64,000 nucleotides of DNA from Eunapius fragilis (lineage: Eukaryota; Porifera; Demospongiae; Spongillida; Spongillidae): positions 6,192,501 to 6,256,500 of the forward strand of contig OY811983.1 in the NCBI GenBank assembly GCA_963681505.1, in the 5' to 3' direction. A program made the position numbers and the translations under genes. Positions 12,533 to 24,400 of the stretch are shown in pieces. Numbering within the stretch: position 1 is the first letter of the stretch; each line of letters starts with the position of its first letter. The notes beneath the pieces were generated by a model, which ran no database searches, had not been told where the DNA came from, and was given only the letters and a program-made list of their open reading frames with translations.

Positions 12533-13960
12533 TATTTTTTATATTAATAATAACAATAATAATACACCTTATTACAAATGACCATGCACAAAACAACCCC
12601 CTAACCCTCAAGCATGGTCCATTGTTTTGGCATTGTGTGACCTTGCGAGGAAAGCACGGGCATTGGCTCGAACTAACAAGAGACTCACTCTGCCATAGAT
12701 GGAATTTATCATGGTAGCCTTTGTGGAATTTCTTTGTGCCACAAGCTGCAAAAAAAACTGGCCTGCTGTTCTTCCCCATGCACCAAATGTCGCCACCACT
12801 AGTGGAACACACTTCCAACCCAGTTCGGAGCAGATGGGATCATTACATGTGTGTTTTCTCTCCTCTGTCTGTCTAGCTGCTGCACCCGCTTCAGACAAAA
12901 TGCTTGAGTTAGGCAGAGAAGTGATGGACACATCAATGGCTGCAGGCTTATCACTAGTGGACCAGCTTGGAATCAGTATATCAGCAGGCCTTGTTAGCCT
13001 CCTTTCATGACCCAAACCCGCACCAGCTTCCCGTTTTGGGTTTAGCAGAGCTCTTTTGCAAAATTCAAAAATAACGTTACGTAGAGTATTATGCATGGCG
13101 AGCCACTACACCTCCCCCAAATTTGCAGGTAACTGCATGGTGCGCATCCAGTGCTTTGTCAGGACAGTAAGCACATACCTCTCCTTCTGGTGACTGAGGC
13201 AGACCAAGCCACCATTTGATACTCCACTGCATTTCATTGGGAACCAAATTGCATGTCGAACCCCAACCTAGGGGAGGGGACTGCCTGTAGCCATGAGGAG
13301 GCATGCACAGACGAAATGGAGAGTATAAGAGCGCGATCTGCCAGGCTGCCAGAGTCGTATAGTGCACTGAATTGGCAATTCTCAATTTGTTGTGATAGTT
13401 CATGCTGAAGATGAGACTTGATTGGCAAAGGAATGGATAATGTATCCTCTGCAGATACCTGGAGATTGAAGAGGTTAATAGCATCTATGATATAATGGCT
13501 GGACACCAAATCTGGGGAAGATGAGCTAATTGAGCCTAGGTATGCAGCAGTGGAGTGAACAGCTACGGATCTTAAGCCAAGCCTGGAACTCCTCTGCTAA
13601 GACTTAAGCAGGCTTGCTTCCAACCACAACTTTGTGATGGCCAAACATTCTGTAAAACAGTGATGAATACTATCATCAAATAGAGGATAGTGATAGCTTT
13701 ATTAAAGTTGGAGGTGTTACACGTGAAATGTGGGTCATCTTGCAAAATACTGCACACTTTTGTAGCAATGCTAGTGCCACCTGTGGGGTATCCAACCGTA
13801 CATTTGACTGTTTATGGGCCACAAAGCTGTTACAGAAAATCTCATCACCTATTGGGGCACCTAAGATTTCAAGGTGAGGGGTATGAGACCGTTTAGTGAT
13901 CTCACCTGGAAAAGCTGATAAATCTTCCTTACCAAACAACTCACATTGATTTTAATTAAT
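12533..13960 (-). mobile_element. LINE copy 2, 5'-truncated and frameshifted
   Basis: This belongs to the same family as copy 1. From 13,939 down come a connecting region (HLEILGAPIGDE), the finger (CAYCPDKAL, HHAVTCKFGG near 13,120), the endonuclease (RPADILIPSW, AAIDVSI near 12,960) and the tail (ARAFLARSHN). An AT-rich tail with TAATAATAACAATAATAAT-like sequence (12,533-12,565, plus strand) marks its 3' end, directly next to the broken RT end of copy 1. This suggests insertion of copy 2 into copy 1. Stops and shifts near 13,090, 13,230 and 13,570 disable it. Confidence 0.7.
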
Positions 13961-14043
13961 AATGTTTTGTTAGCATAAATATAATACTCCAACCTATATC
14001 GCAGTTTAATCGGTACTTTGCTAGTGAAGTTGTTTTTCTAAAA

Positions 14044-15175
14044 ATGCCTTCGCGTAATCGAAAAAAGATATCTAGCCAACGAGCTGCGTACCTTCAAAAG
14101 CAAGAAGAGAACAAAGCTAAAGCCAGAGTGCGCTATCCAAAAGGAGGCTAGTCTCGTACCCAGACCCTGATTTCCACAGCTGCTGGTGGATTACATCACC
14201 TCTTCACGTGCGGTGATGTAATCCACCCGCAGCTGTGGGATCAGGGTCAGGGTACGAGACTAAAAGAAGGCCTCTGTACCGACAGCTACAACTGTCTTAG
14301 CCGATCCCGAAAAGAAGAAGGCCGGCCTCTGTACGCGACAGCTACAACGCAGAATTATCTAAGCGATCTGTTAAAAGGCAGCGATATTAAGAGGATCTCG
14401 AGGAGAACCGTGCTGCTAAAAGGCAGTGATATCAAGAGGACCTCGAGGAGAGCCGTGCTGCTAAAAGGCAGCGATTTTAAGAGAGCCTCGAGGAAAACCA
14501 TGCTGCTAAAAGGCAGAAATACGAGGATGCCATTAAGGCATCTGTTTGGAATGACCCCGCTGTCCGATTGGCTAAACGAGCTGCCGAGAGGACGCAGTAT
14601 CGCAGGGGTCACAGAACTACCAAGGTATGTCATGGCATGTTGTATTGCACTAGCATTGGGAAGATAACGTGTACAGCACGCATTGTAAGGAAACTATTCA
14701 CTTCACACATGCATGCTCCTTTCTCCTTTGTGACCTGTCTATTGAAATGTACAAAAAGGCTTCCTTATCTGATGTCTACATGTAAGGGCTTGTCTACATG
14801 TAAGGGCTTGCCTGCCTGTGCATGCAACTGTGTACCAATTTAATTGCAGTTGCAAGGGCTGTGTACTAGGTGAAATGAAAATTACTGCAACCGTATCCCA
14901 TAGTAGCTACTCCTTGTATGAACCCAAATCTCATGCACTAATGGAGTATAATAATGGTCTTGAAAAAGCTATTTTTAGGGATAGTGAGCTTGAGGCTGCC
15001 GAAGGTCCTGCTACCACCAGCCCCCCACTGCCAGCACTGCCCCCCCCCCCCCCCCCTACCCCCGCAGCCAGCGCTGCCACCCTTGTATGCCACATGGCCA
15101 GAACCTGGCAGGAGAGGAGGCTGAGGAGGAGGATGCAGCCACCCTCAAGGACGAGGCCGATTTGTACATTTTATA
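14044..15175 (+). pseudogene. Decayed two-exon gene with basic repeats, split by a MITE
   Basis: It starts at ATG 14,044 (MPSRNRKKISSQRAAYLQKQ) and is very basic. After the MITE at 14,149-14,262, degenerate repeats follow that in one frame read AAKRQRYQEDLEE with internal stops, then a piece ending AKRAAERTQYRRGHRTTK before a possible GT at 14,626. A second exon from about 14,849 (CKGCVLGEMKITATVSH) runs to a stop at about 15,175 through a proline tract coded by poly-C. The RQRY-type repeats resemble basic N-termini of helicase-like or transposon-borne animal proteins, but I do not recognise the family. Stops in the repeats and the MITE insertion mark it as broken. Confidence 0.45.
14149..14262. 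mobile_element. Mutator-like MITE, 114 bp, 9-bp target duplication
   Basis: It is a palindrome starting TAGTCTCGTACCCAGACCC and ending GGGTACGAGACTA. It is flanked by AAAGGAGGC (14,140-14,148) and AAAGAAGGC (14,263-14,271), a 9-bp duplication with one difference. The same termini bound the element at 35,868-42,756. Long inverted ends with a 9-bp duplication fit Mutator-like elements. Confidence 0.75.
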
Positions 15176-15362
15176 AAATATAGTTATAATTATCATTATC
15201 ATTATTAAAGTTATTTAGTTTATTGCACTAATAGATAAAGTTGGGGGGTGGATCGTCCTGTAATTCTAGAAATTATCGACCTTTCCAAAATTTGATTATT
15301 CACTACGATACTGATATGACAGTCTGAGGGAGAAAAACTTATGAAACAAGTAAATAAAAACA

Positions 15363-15623
15363 TTCTCTAACGAGAAAGTTGTTAGTATATAGGATTGACC
15401 AATGATGGTGTAAAAAGCACGTAAACAAGAGTGACAGAAATTTGACTGGAAAATTGAAATATGCCTGTATTTAGCACACTCGTGTTATAACTGTGCATGC
15501 CTGAGTAGTGGGCTAAATATAGGCCTATTTCAATTTTCCGGTCAAATTTCTGTCACTCTAGTTTCCATGCTTTTTACACCACCATTGGTCAATCCTATAT
15601 ACCAACAACTTCCTCGTTAGAGA
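15363..15623. mobile_element. Palindromic MITE, about 260 bp
   Basis: The arms, of about 105 bp, start TCTCTAACGAG and include AGGATTGACCAATG and AGTGACAGAAATTTGAC; they pair with the right half at 15,515-15,623. It is non-coding. The target duplication is not clear. Confidence 0.65.
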
Positions 15624-16770
15624 CACTTGTACGGACCTATATGTAGCAGAATGGTTGAACATCAGTTGTAAGTGCCAATTAAGGAAATGGATGACTGCAT
15701 GCACGTAGTAAGAAGGAATTAACCCCTCTCACATTCCTGGAAACTTTTATGTGTATGTAGCTTGCGTGTAAACGCTTGAAGGCTATCCGCGCTTGCACTT
15801 AACTACACACAATACACTGCAAAAGAAAACTCACGGTGACTGCGAGTTGTTACATTTCCTTATCTGAAAACACTGCCCCATAAGGACGTTACATAGGTAA
15901 GTTTAAAAACCCAGCCCTGGCATTCAAAGAACGAATGTGCTATAAAATCCACCCATAAATCATTAAGCAAAACAAAAAGTCGTCGCTTCATCGGGCCGCG
16001 CCAAACAGTCACTCGTTACAGCACTATAGAGTGTTTCCCTCGTTCTCAAGGGATCGTATGTTTGGATTGGGAATGAATGAAACACTGTGGTTATACATCA
16101 TACCTGTGAAAAGAAAAAAATGAAAGAATATCCAGGTGGATTTGGCGAACAACTTCCATGCGGGTTCCAGGTGGTTCCAACATAAACCCGGTGAGTTCAA
16201 GGCTTTCTTTCTCAGCCTTGAATAAACTGTGCTTTGAAAATCCCTTATAGTAAATAATTTGGTTGATATGTTGAACAAATTTTTGTCAAACCATCGTTTC
16301 AAAATGTGGCTGGTTTAAAGGCCATACCAATATTTCAACTGTCTCAACAACATTTTAATTGGGTAATTTCTAAGTCCGACTTATGAAATTTGTAGCAGCA
16401 CGCCGAACGCGAGTAGGTTTAGGTCCTAAAACTAAGTACCATGCATGCATGGTTTAGGACCTCAAGCAATGCCCATATATGGGCGTGTTCACATCTTACT
16501 GAACATGATATGACATATATGTTTCATTTGTATTGTAACCTTAGCGATTTATTCACACACACACACAACACACACACAAACACACACACACAACACACAC
16601 GCGCACACCACACCACACCACACCACGCCATACCACCATCTCTAAAGTATCTATTTATTCTATGCACACACATACTGAACAGATTCTCTTTTTGAAATCT
16701 GATGCTAATTAAGCCCGCCATATGCGGAAAATATAAACCAGTGTGAGTCACGCGACTAATTACTGAAAGC
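15624..16770. other. Intergenic and upstream region of the carboxypeptidase gene
   Basis: No gene is seen. It contains an AC-rich microsatellite at about 16,551-16,627. The promoter of the carboxypeptidase gene should lie toward its right end, but I see no clear TATA box. Confidence 0.4.
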
Positions 16771-17946
16771 ATGTTGCTGCACGCTGCTCTTGCCGTGTTC
16801 GTTGTGTCTCCCACCCTGGTGGCGTGTGCTTACCCGTGGCCTGACACCGTCCAGCAACACAAGGGATACATTGTGGTAAGTGTATGTAATAGGCTGGCTG
16901 CCTGTATATGATATATCTGTTCCGACTGGCTCATTTAATAAAGTATCACCGCCTTTTAAAAAAAAAATTAAGGTGAACGAAACGCACGGTGTCAACCTGT
17001 TCTACTGGTTTTTCGAGAGTCGTACCAACCCACAAAGCGACCCCCTCGTGGTGTGGTTAACGGGTGGTCCAGGGTGCTCCAGCGAGCTCGCACTGTTCTA
17101 CGAGAACGGACCGTTCCTCATCAACAACACAGACATACCCGTCTTCAACAGTTTCGGTTAGTACCCGACGTAGTGATTTAATTGCTTCACACACGTACAC
17201 GTCTAGTCTGAAAGGTGAAATAAACACACAATGGAGATGGTAGATTGGATACGCCCCGGGGGACTGCATTAACTCAAATCATAAGGTTCATCTTTTTAAA
17301 ATAGCTGACCTGGCCCTCGTTAATTCAAACCATTGCAACCGCAATTCACCACATGACCATCGTATTAAGCCCCGTTATGTTATGACTACTTTGTCATCAG
17401 TTGTGTATTACCTGTATACACATGCACGTACATGACAACGCGCATTGAACAGTGTTATGTGACTACAGCTGTCATACCCATATTCCATAAGGACCCCATT
17501 TTGCTACTTCCTATCTTCAGTAGCAAAGGCACTTTTACTTGAGGTTAGGGAGCCACCATAACACCAATACTACACTTTATATGCTACCTGTGGTGGTTAT
17601 GTTATAGGCAGAGTATTTACATGTGCTCTATAATTAGAGGTGTTGTGCCCACAGGTTGGAACCAGTTTGCAAACCTGCTCTACATTGATCAGCCAGTTGG
17701 AAGCGGGTTCTCCTTTGCTACCAATCCCTTAGGCTATGACATCACCAATGAACGGCAGATTGCACAGGAACTGTGGGACTTCATCCGTCAGTTCTATGGT
17801 CTATACCCTCAGTACTCCCACCTGGACCTGTATGTCATTGGGGAGAGCTATGGTGAGTGTGTACAAACGAACAGGTGGTGGGGGAGGAGTGATGCTATTG
17901 CGTTGTCAATGTTGCTCACTTATACCTTTTACCACAATGTATGCAC

Positions 17947-17995
<49 letters not shown>

Positions 17996-18129
17996 CTGGA
18001 CACTATGTTCCTGCTCTGGGTCAGGTGATAGTTGAGAGCAACTCTTTGTTTGCCAAGAATCTGAAAGGGATAGGCATTGGTAATGGGTGGGTGGATCCTT
18101 ACATCCAGTACGGCGATTATGCAAAGGTG

Positions 18130-18174
<45 letters not shown>

Positions 18175-18431
18175 GCGTGTGTGCTTGTGGTTGCACTTGA
18201 GGTCACGTGTCACCATTCTGTACTCCTTTGACACTTTGCTTCCTCCCCGTCCCAACCATGCCTTCTTTTCCTACATCTATTTTTGTTTTCAATTTTCGTC
18301 TCAGTATGCATACCAGCAGAACCTGATCAGTCATGGAGAACTTAAGGCAGCTTCTTTTCTGTACGACACATGTAAAGGTACAGTCTGCATGGGTACAGTT
18401 TCATTCATTCCACTTCTTACACACACAAAAA

Positions 18432-18469
<38 letters not shown>

Positions 18470-21400
18470 TATATATATATATATATATACACTTACCTCC
18501 ACGATTATTTCTTTTGCATACAGGATTGCTTGACCTGCACTTATGGCATGAGGCCTTCATTGATTGCCAGGTAATGAGACTAAAGCCCCCACATCAGTGT
18601 CAGCCCTCTCTCTCTCGTTATTATTTTATAGCTGATTGAATCGTTTGTACTGGAGGCAGCACAAAGGACAATTGGACGAAGGTAAGAGGAAGGGCTTATT
18701 TTGCCACCATATTTCTCTTCCTAATCCCTGGACACCTTGTGAAATGCCGTAGTACAAGAACCACATAACAACAATGTCTTGTGTTAAAACTTGTTACTAG
18801 GACCAGTTATATTAGCGTGTAGCTACTGTTAGAAGTTACTAATTGTATTCTTGTGAAAGTGTGTTCTGAGACGACCTGGGTATTTCAGCGTTGACCTTAT
18901 AAAGTCCTGCATTGTCTGGACAAAAGTCCATTCCAGAACTTTATTTTTTAAAAGTCTGTCGGTCCTGTTACTTCCAGGCCGCTCCTGCCTTATTCAGACA
19001 GTACAAGATGTTGTAGCTCATTACAAATAGGTAGCCAGCGTATTTTCAGATGGAGAGGGGCATTAATTAAGGAAGCAGTTGTTAAAGTGCTGATAACCAT
19101 TTTATTTTATGCTCTACCTGCGCAAAGGTTAGGTACCATATGCATATACACCAGAGTGCTAACTATATAAGTGCAATTCATTTATGACATTATTTATCCA
19201 CAACTGATCCTTGTTTGTTCAGAACTTGAATTGTACTAGAAAATATTATAGTCATACAAATTACTGTGCCAGTTACAAAAAAATGCATAGGTGTAACACT
19301 AACTGGTGTCCAGGGATTAAATCCCCTCATTTTTATCCTGTTGTCTTTATAGCATTAACCCTTATGACATCCGAATACCTTGTGCTGATGCTGCCCTGTG
19401 CTACGACCTAGACAATGTGAGGGGGCATGCTTGCTCTGGTGGTGTAATGACATCCTGCTTGTGTGTTTATGATGCGCATGAACCCCTCAGATCACTAAGT
19501 TCTTGAACAGAGAAGATGTGAAATCTGACCTTGGTGTGAATCGCACTTGGTCGCAGTGCACCAAATTTCTGGAGCTTCTCGTGAGTTGTAGCTATTAAGC
19601 AACGAGGCTATTTTACGTGCTACATGTGCGTGTGTGTGTGTGTGTGTGTGGTCGCTGCAGCTTATGGGAGACTGGGTCCACGAGTTTGTGGATGCAGTAG
19701 GCGTGGTCCTGAACCACAATAGGAGGGTGATGGTGTACAGTGGCAAGGAAGACTACATATGCAACTATCTAGGGGGAACGGAGTGGACCAATGCAACGGT
19801 GTGGAATGGACAGGTTTGTTAAGTGGGGGTTGCACACACAGTAGTGGAGGGAGGGGACAATAGTCTCTCCGTGTATCTATCTCTTGCTTACACTGCCATA
19901 CTGTCCACTTATCTTTCTCTCTTCCTCCCTCTCCCCCCAGGCTGACTTCCAGAAGGAGTCTATGCATGACTGGGTGCTTGGGGGACAGGTGGTGGGGGAG
20001 GTGAAGTCTGTTGATGGCTTCACCTTTGTGGCTGTTGAGGCAGCTGGTCACATGGTCCCAATGAACCAACCCGAAGTGGTAAGTAAATTTGTTGCACATT
20101 ACAGTTCCTGCTCGATCATAGATGAAATAATATTAAAGCTATTAAAGCGTATACACTGGTGACTATAGAAACTCATATAGTGGCTGCTATGAAAAATTAT
20201 AACACTGATATGATGGAAACTAATAGTCATCTTAGTAACCAATGAATATGCTTTATTTCCTACATGATAGAGCTACAAATTTTCTCTATGACCAAGCCTG
20301 GGCTGTAGATTTATCAGTTTGTCCTTTGCATGATGAATTGGCCTGACTTTTGCCTTTCATGGTACATGGTCTCCTGCACCACTTGACCTGCAATGTATGT
20401 TGGCATTGTTTGTAGCCTTGGGGTGTGTGGATAGCAGATCTTTAACACCGGTTCCGTGTAAATCGAAGGTATTTTAGCACATTTTTGTCGAACTCACTTT
20501 TTGGAAAAAATTGTCGGACAAATTGTAAGCCTCACAAACGGGTATTAACGTAATGGCCCAACCTTTTCACGACGTTTAGTGTTATCCCTAGCTTCGTAAG
20601 TCATTTCGCTATTTTTGACCGTTCGTTCGAAGTTAAACGGTTAGACCCTTCCCGATAATAAGTACACTTTTTTCCTGGGCCTTATTACAGGCAAAATACT
20701 ATTCAGTGGTTCTTACCTAAGCTAGATACATAGTGTTCCACGATTTTGGACCCTCTAATTGCACGGAAGCGCTGGAACCAAACGCAGCTGGAAACCACCC
20801 TCGACCCCAGACCTAAATTTTACAATGTTTAGGTAAATGAATGTAACAATTATTGTTCGTTTGCAATTGCGCAAGTTAAGTAATTACTAACTACATGTAC
20901 ATAAGCATAAAAATTCATTGTTGCTCAATTGCAGTGGAGTCTATGTGATCAGAGACACGCTTGAGGAGTTCTGACTTGTTCCCTGACTTAGCCATTTTAT
21001 GGTGGGTGAGATAAACCTCCAATTCAGGCTTCTTCCATTTGGATAGGCTTTTCTCAAAATCGAGTTCCCCATATGTGATTCTGGCCTTCTTCTGCCTTCC
21101 AGTCGGTCCACCATACGTTTGCGGCCTTCTGCGCTTACCAACAGCACTTGGAGCTTCTGCCTTGCTGCCAATGGTCTGGTACACTGCACGTATCTTCCCT
21201 GGAAGTGGAAGCTCACTAAGCCTAATAACTTTCTGCAACTGCAGCTCATCCAGCCTGGCAAACACACCATCCACAGAAATCTTCACCTTACCTTGGTCAA
21301 TACACTCCCCAGCTTTCCAGCACTGATGAATAATGGTCATTACCTTGGAAGTCAACTCTGGTTGCATGTCCTTTCTGGTGTGGGCCCAACCAGCATAAAA

Positions 21401-24400
21401 GTTTGGCTCGAATGTTGCATAATTTATTGCATTATCGAACATATTTGAGGCCCGATCAATAGCACCTTCTAGAGTAAAGTCCATCCTGGAAAGGAGCTCA
21501 TCTGCATGCTTCATTGCTTTGCTGAGCACATCTTTAGCTGTGAACACTCCACCACACATATGATTCATCAGCAGCTTCTGGGATTTGAGGTGGTAGAGAC
21601 AATTAGCACACTGTGGGTATGCTGCCTGTATCTCATTCATTGCCTCCTCATCATCCCTTCGCTTCTGCAGACGCTGTACTTCACGATGACTCATGCCCTT
21701 ATGTTTCCTCGCGTATCGACTTCTATCCTTGTTTGCTTGCACACAAGTTCCTTTTGAATCACTGTTCAATAGAACAGTAACACCAGTGAAGTTGACTCCG
21801 TCTGAACCCATAGGGGTATTCAGTGAGCAGGCATGGCATGAAGGAATCGGAACTGTGACTGATGGCACTTTCTGACCAAGACTGTGAAAGAATTGGACTT
21901 CTGGATTACCATCAGTAGTAATGTAATTAGCTGCATAGAACCCAGATATGCCATGTATTGCCGGTATCACAGCTGTACGACACGGAGCATGAAAATCGGG
22001 CTTCACGAGTAGCACAGTTGTGTTTTTTACAGAGTTGGTTATTAGAGCCACTGCAAGTTGCTTTGGAGTGGAAACCTTCCTACCACCATCTCCCTGCACC
22101 AGGTAGGTATCAACTTGTGTCTGCTGGTGTGAGAAGTGAGTGTCACACACATCTTTACCACTCTGGGCCTCATTATGATAATAGGCCAATAGCTTGAGCC
22201 CTGCAGCTGAGCAAACATATGGCAGGAGCAGCTTAGTCTGCTTGCCAGCCAGGTTTTTGGCATTGTCGCTCTGGACTATTATTTTGGAAACATATGGAAA
22301 CCGCTGCCTCAAGGCATGAAATGCTGCTTCCAAACATGAAAGAACAATGTTCCCATCAGCCCTCTGCTCGCCCTGCACAATGCAATCAATGAAATGAATG
22401 GCAGCTGCATCATGTTCATCTTCATCATGTACGTCTTCATCATGTACGTCTTCATCATGTACGTCTTCATCATGTACATCTTCATCATGTACGTCTTCAT
22501 CATGTACGTCTTCTTCATCATGTTCATCTTCATCATGTACGTCTTCATCATGTACGTCTTCATCATGTACGTCTTCATCATGTACGTCTTCTTCATCATG
22601 TATGTCTTCATCATGTACGTCTTCATCATGTACGTCTTCATCATGTACGTCTTCATCATGTACGTCTTCATCATGTACATCTTCATCATGTACGTCTTCA
22701 TCATGTACGTCTTCTTCATCATGTATGTCTTCATCATGTATGTCTTCATCATGTACGTCTTCATCATGTACGTCTTCATCATGTACGTCTTCATCATGTA
22801 CGTCTTCATCATGTACGTCTTCATCATGTTCGTCTTCACCCATAGCATCCATATCCTGTACATCTTTAAGCTGTACATCCTCATCCTCTTGCTCATCCAC
22901 ATGTTTGTCTTGCCTATCACAAACACTCTCTGCCATCTCTGCTTCTTGCTGTAAACGGATTACATCAGCAGTGAAATCCATTTCCACATGGAGTTTGTCA
23001 GGAGACTCACTGTAGCTGGCACTTTGAGAGTCTGGCTTGATGTATACACCCACTCCAAACCATAGCATACCTTTTTTCCCATAGTATGAGTCACCACCTT
23101 CCCGGAAACCCTTGGCCAGGAACTTCTGCTTGAAGTCAAAGACAGCATATGCTGTGCTGGAGTCCATTTCAGCGATGACCTGCTTCATCTTGTGGGACTG
23201 TTGGGCAGCTAGCATCACATGGGCCATGTACCTGAATGTGCGACGCTCACACTGGTGGATTGACAACAGCATATCAGCTATCTCTGCCAGCCTTGTGGGG
23301 TCCTGATCCAGTTTGGATAAAGCCACACGTCTCAACCTGTCGTAGAACAAGAATGTTCCCCTACAAGCACTGCAGTCCATGTGGCCTGCAAGCTTGGGGT
23401 TCATATTTGGTCTCCTGTCAGGCACCAAGTCTAGTGCATATGCGGGTGAGTGAGTAGATGCACAGCCATTGTTCACACCCAGCTCTGCCACAAATCCCCC
23501 AATACTTGCACACATATTGAGCTGATTATGCACCTGAAAGATAAAGGATTCCTGTGTAGCTGGCTCATCAAACAAATCTGGTTGTGAAAGAAGCTCCCCC
23601 AGCTTTTTATATTCAGCAAACTGGTGTGCTTCATGCTCTTGGGGCTCACGGCTTTGCACTACAGTGTCGTCGGGTGCCTGCACTCCACTCTTCACATGTA
23701 CTGCAAAGCCGTAGCTGAGGAATGTAAACACGTCAGAACGGAGGCAGAGCAACTCATCCCGCAGGGTGTGGTCAATATCAGACAGGGGTGCTAGAACATC
23801 AATGACCTTGTCGATGATGGTAAAATTTTCAGAGTGAAAATTGACTTTCAGGTAGTCCACCCCTGCCCGCGCCTCTTGCAACTTTCCACCACCTGTGATG
23901 TTGTTCGCAATGGTGTAAAAGAGAGTCTTCCCTATAGGTGGCATACCTGGCATCACAGACCTCTGTTTATCAACATAGTGCCTGTACATGGTTGCGACGT
24001 CATGTTTTAAAACTAGGGATCTCATTGCAAACATGTTTGCTAGGCCTTTCCACCTAAGATCCCTGTTTGGAGCGCGTTTTTTAGCTTCCCAGGCAAGCCG
24101 ACTGATGTTGTCATCATCATAAATGAATTCCACTGCAAGGTTGACCATTGCACTATTGACACGAGAACGGGAGTGCCTGTATTCTTGAAGTGTAACACCT
24201 TTTGTTATGTATAGCTTGTCCACCTTGGCTTGGAAATGTAAAGATCCTGCATATTTGTTGCTGATGGTGAGCAATGATGCAATGTAAGCCTGGGGCACAT
24301 CAGCCAGAGTGACAAGAAGTGTCCTTGCATCAATGGAGGTATAAGGCTTTTTACACTTCAGCATATCTCTGATGGTGTCAGGTATGGTATCAAGCACTTG

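Noticed and set aside
22394-23015. Long plus-strand and alternate minus-strand frames through the 15-bp repeat
   Set aside because: Any frame through a stop-free repeat of 15 bp stays open; only the frame continuing into conserved sequence is real.
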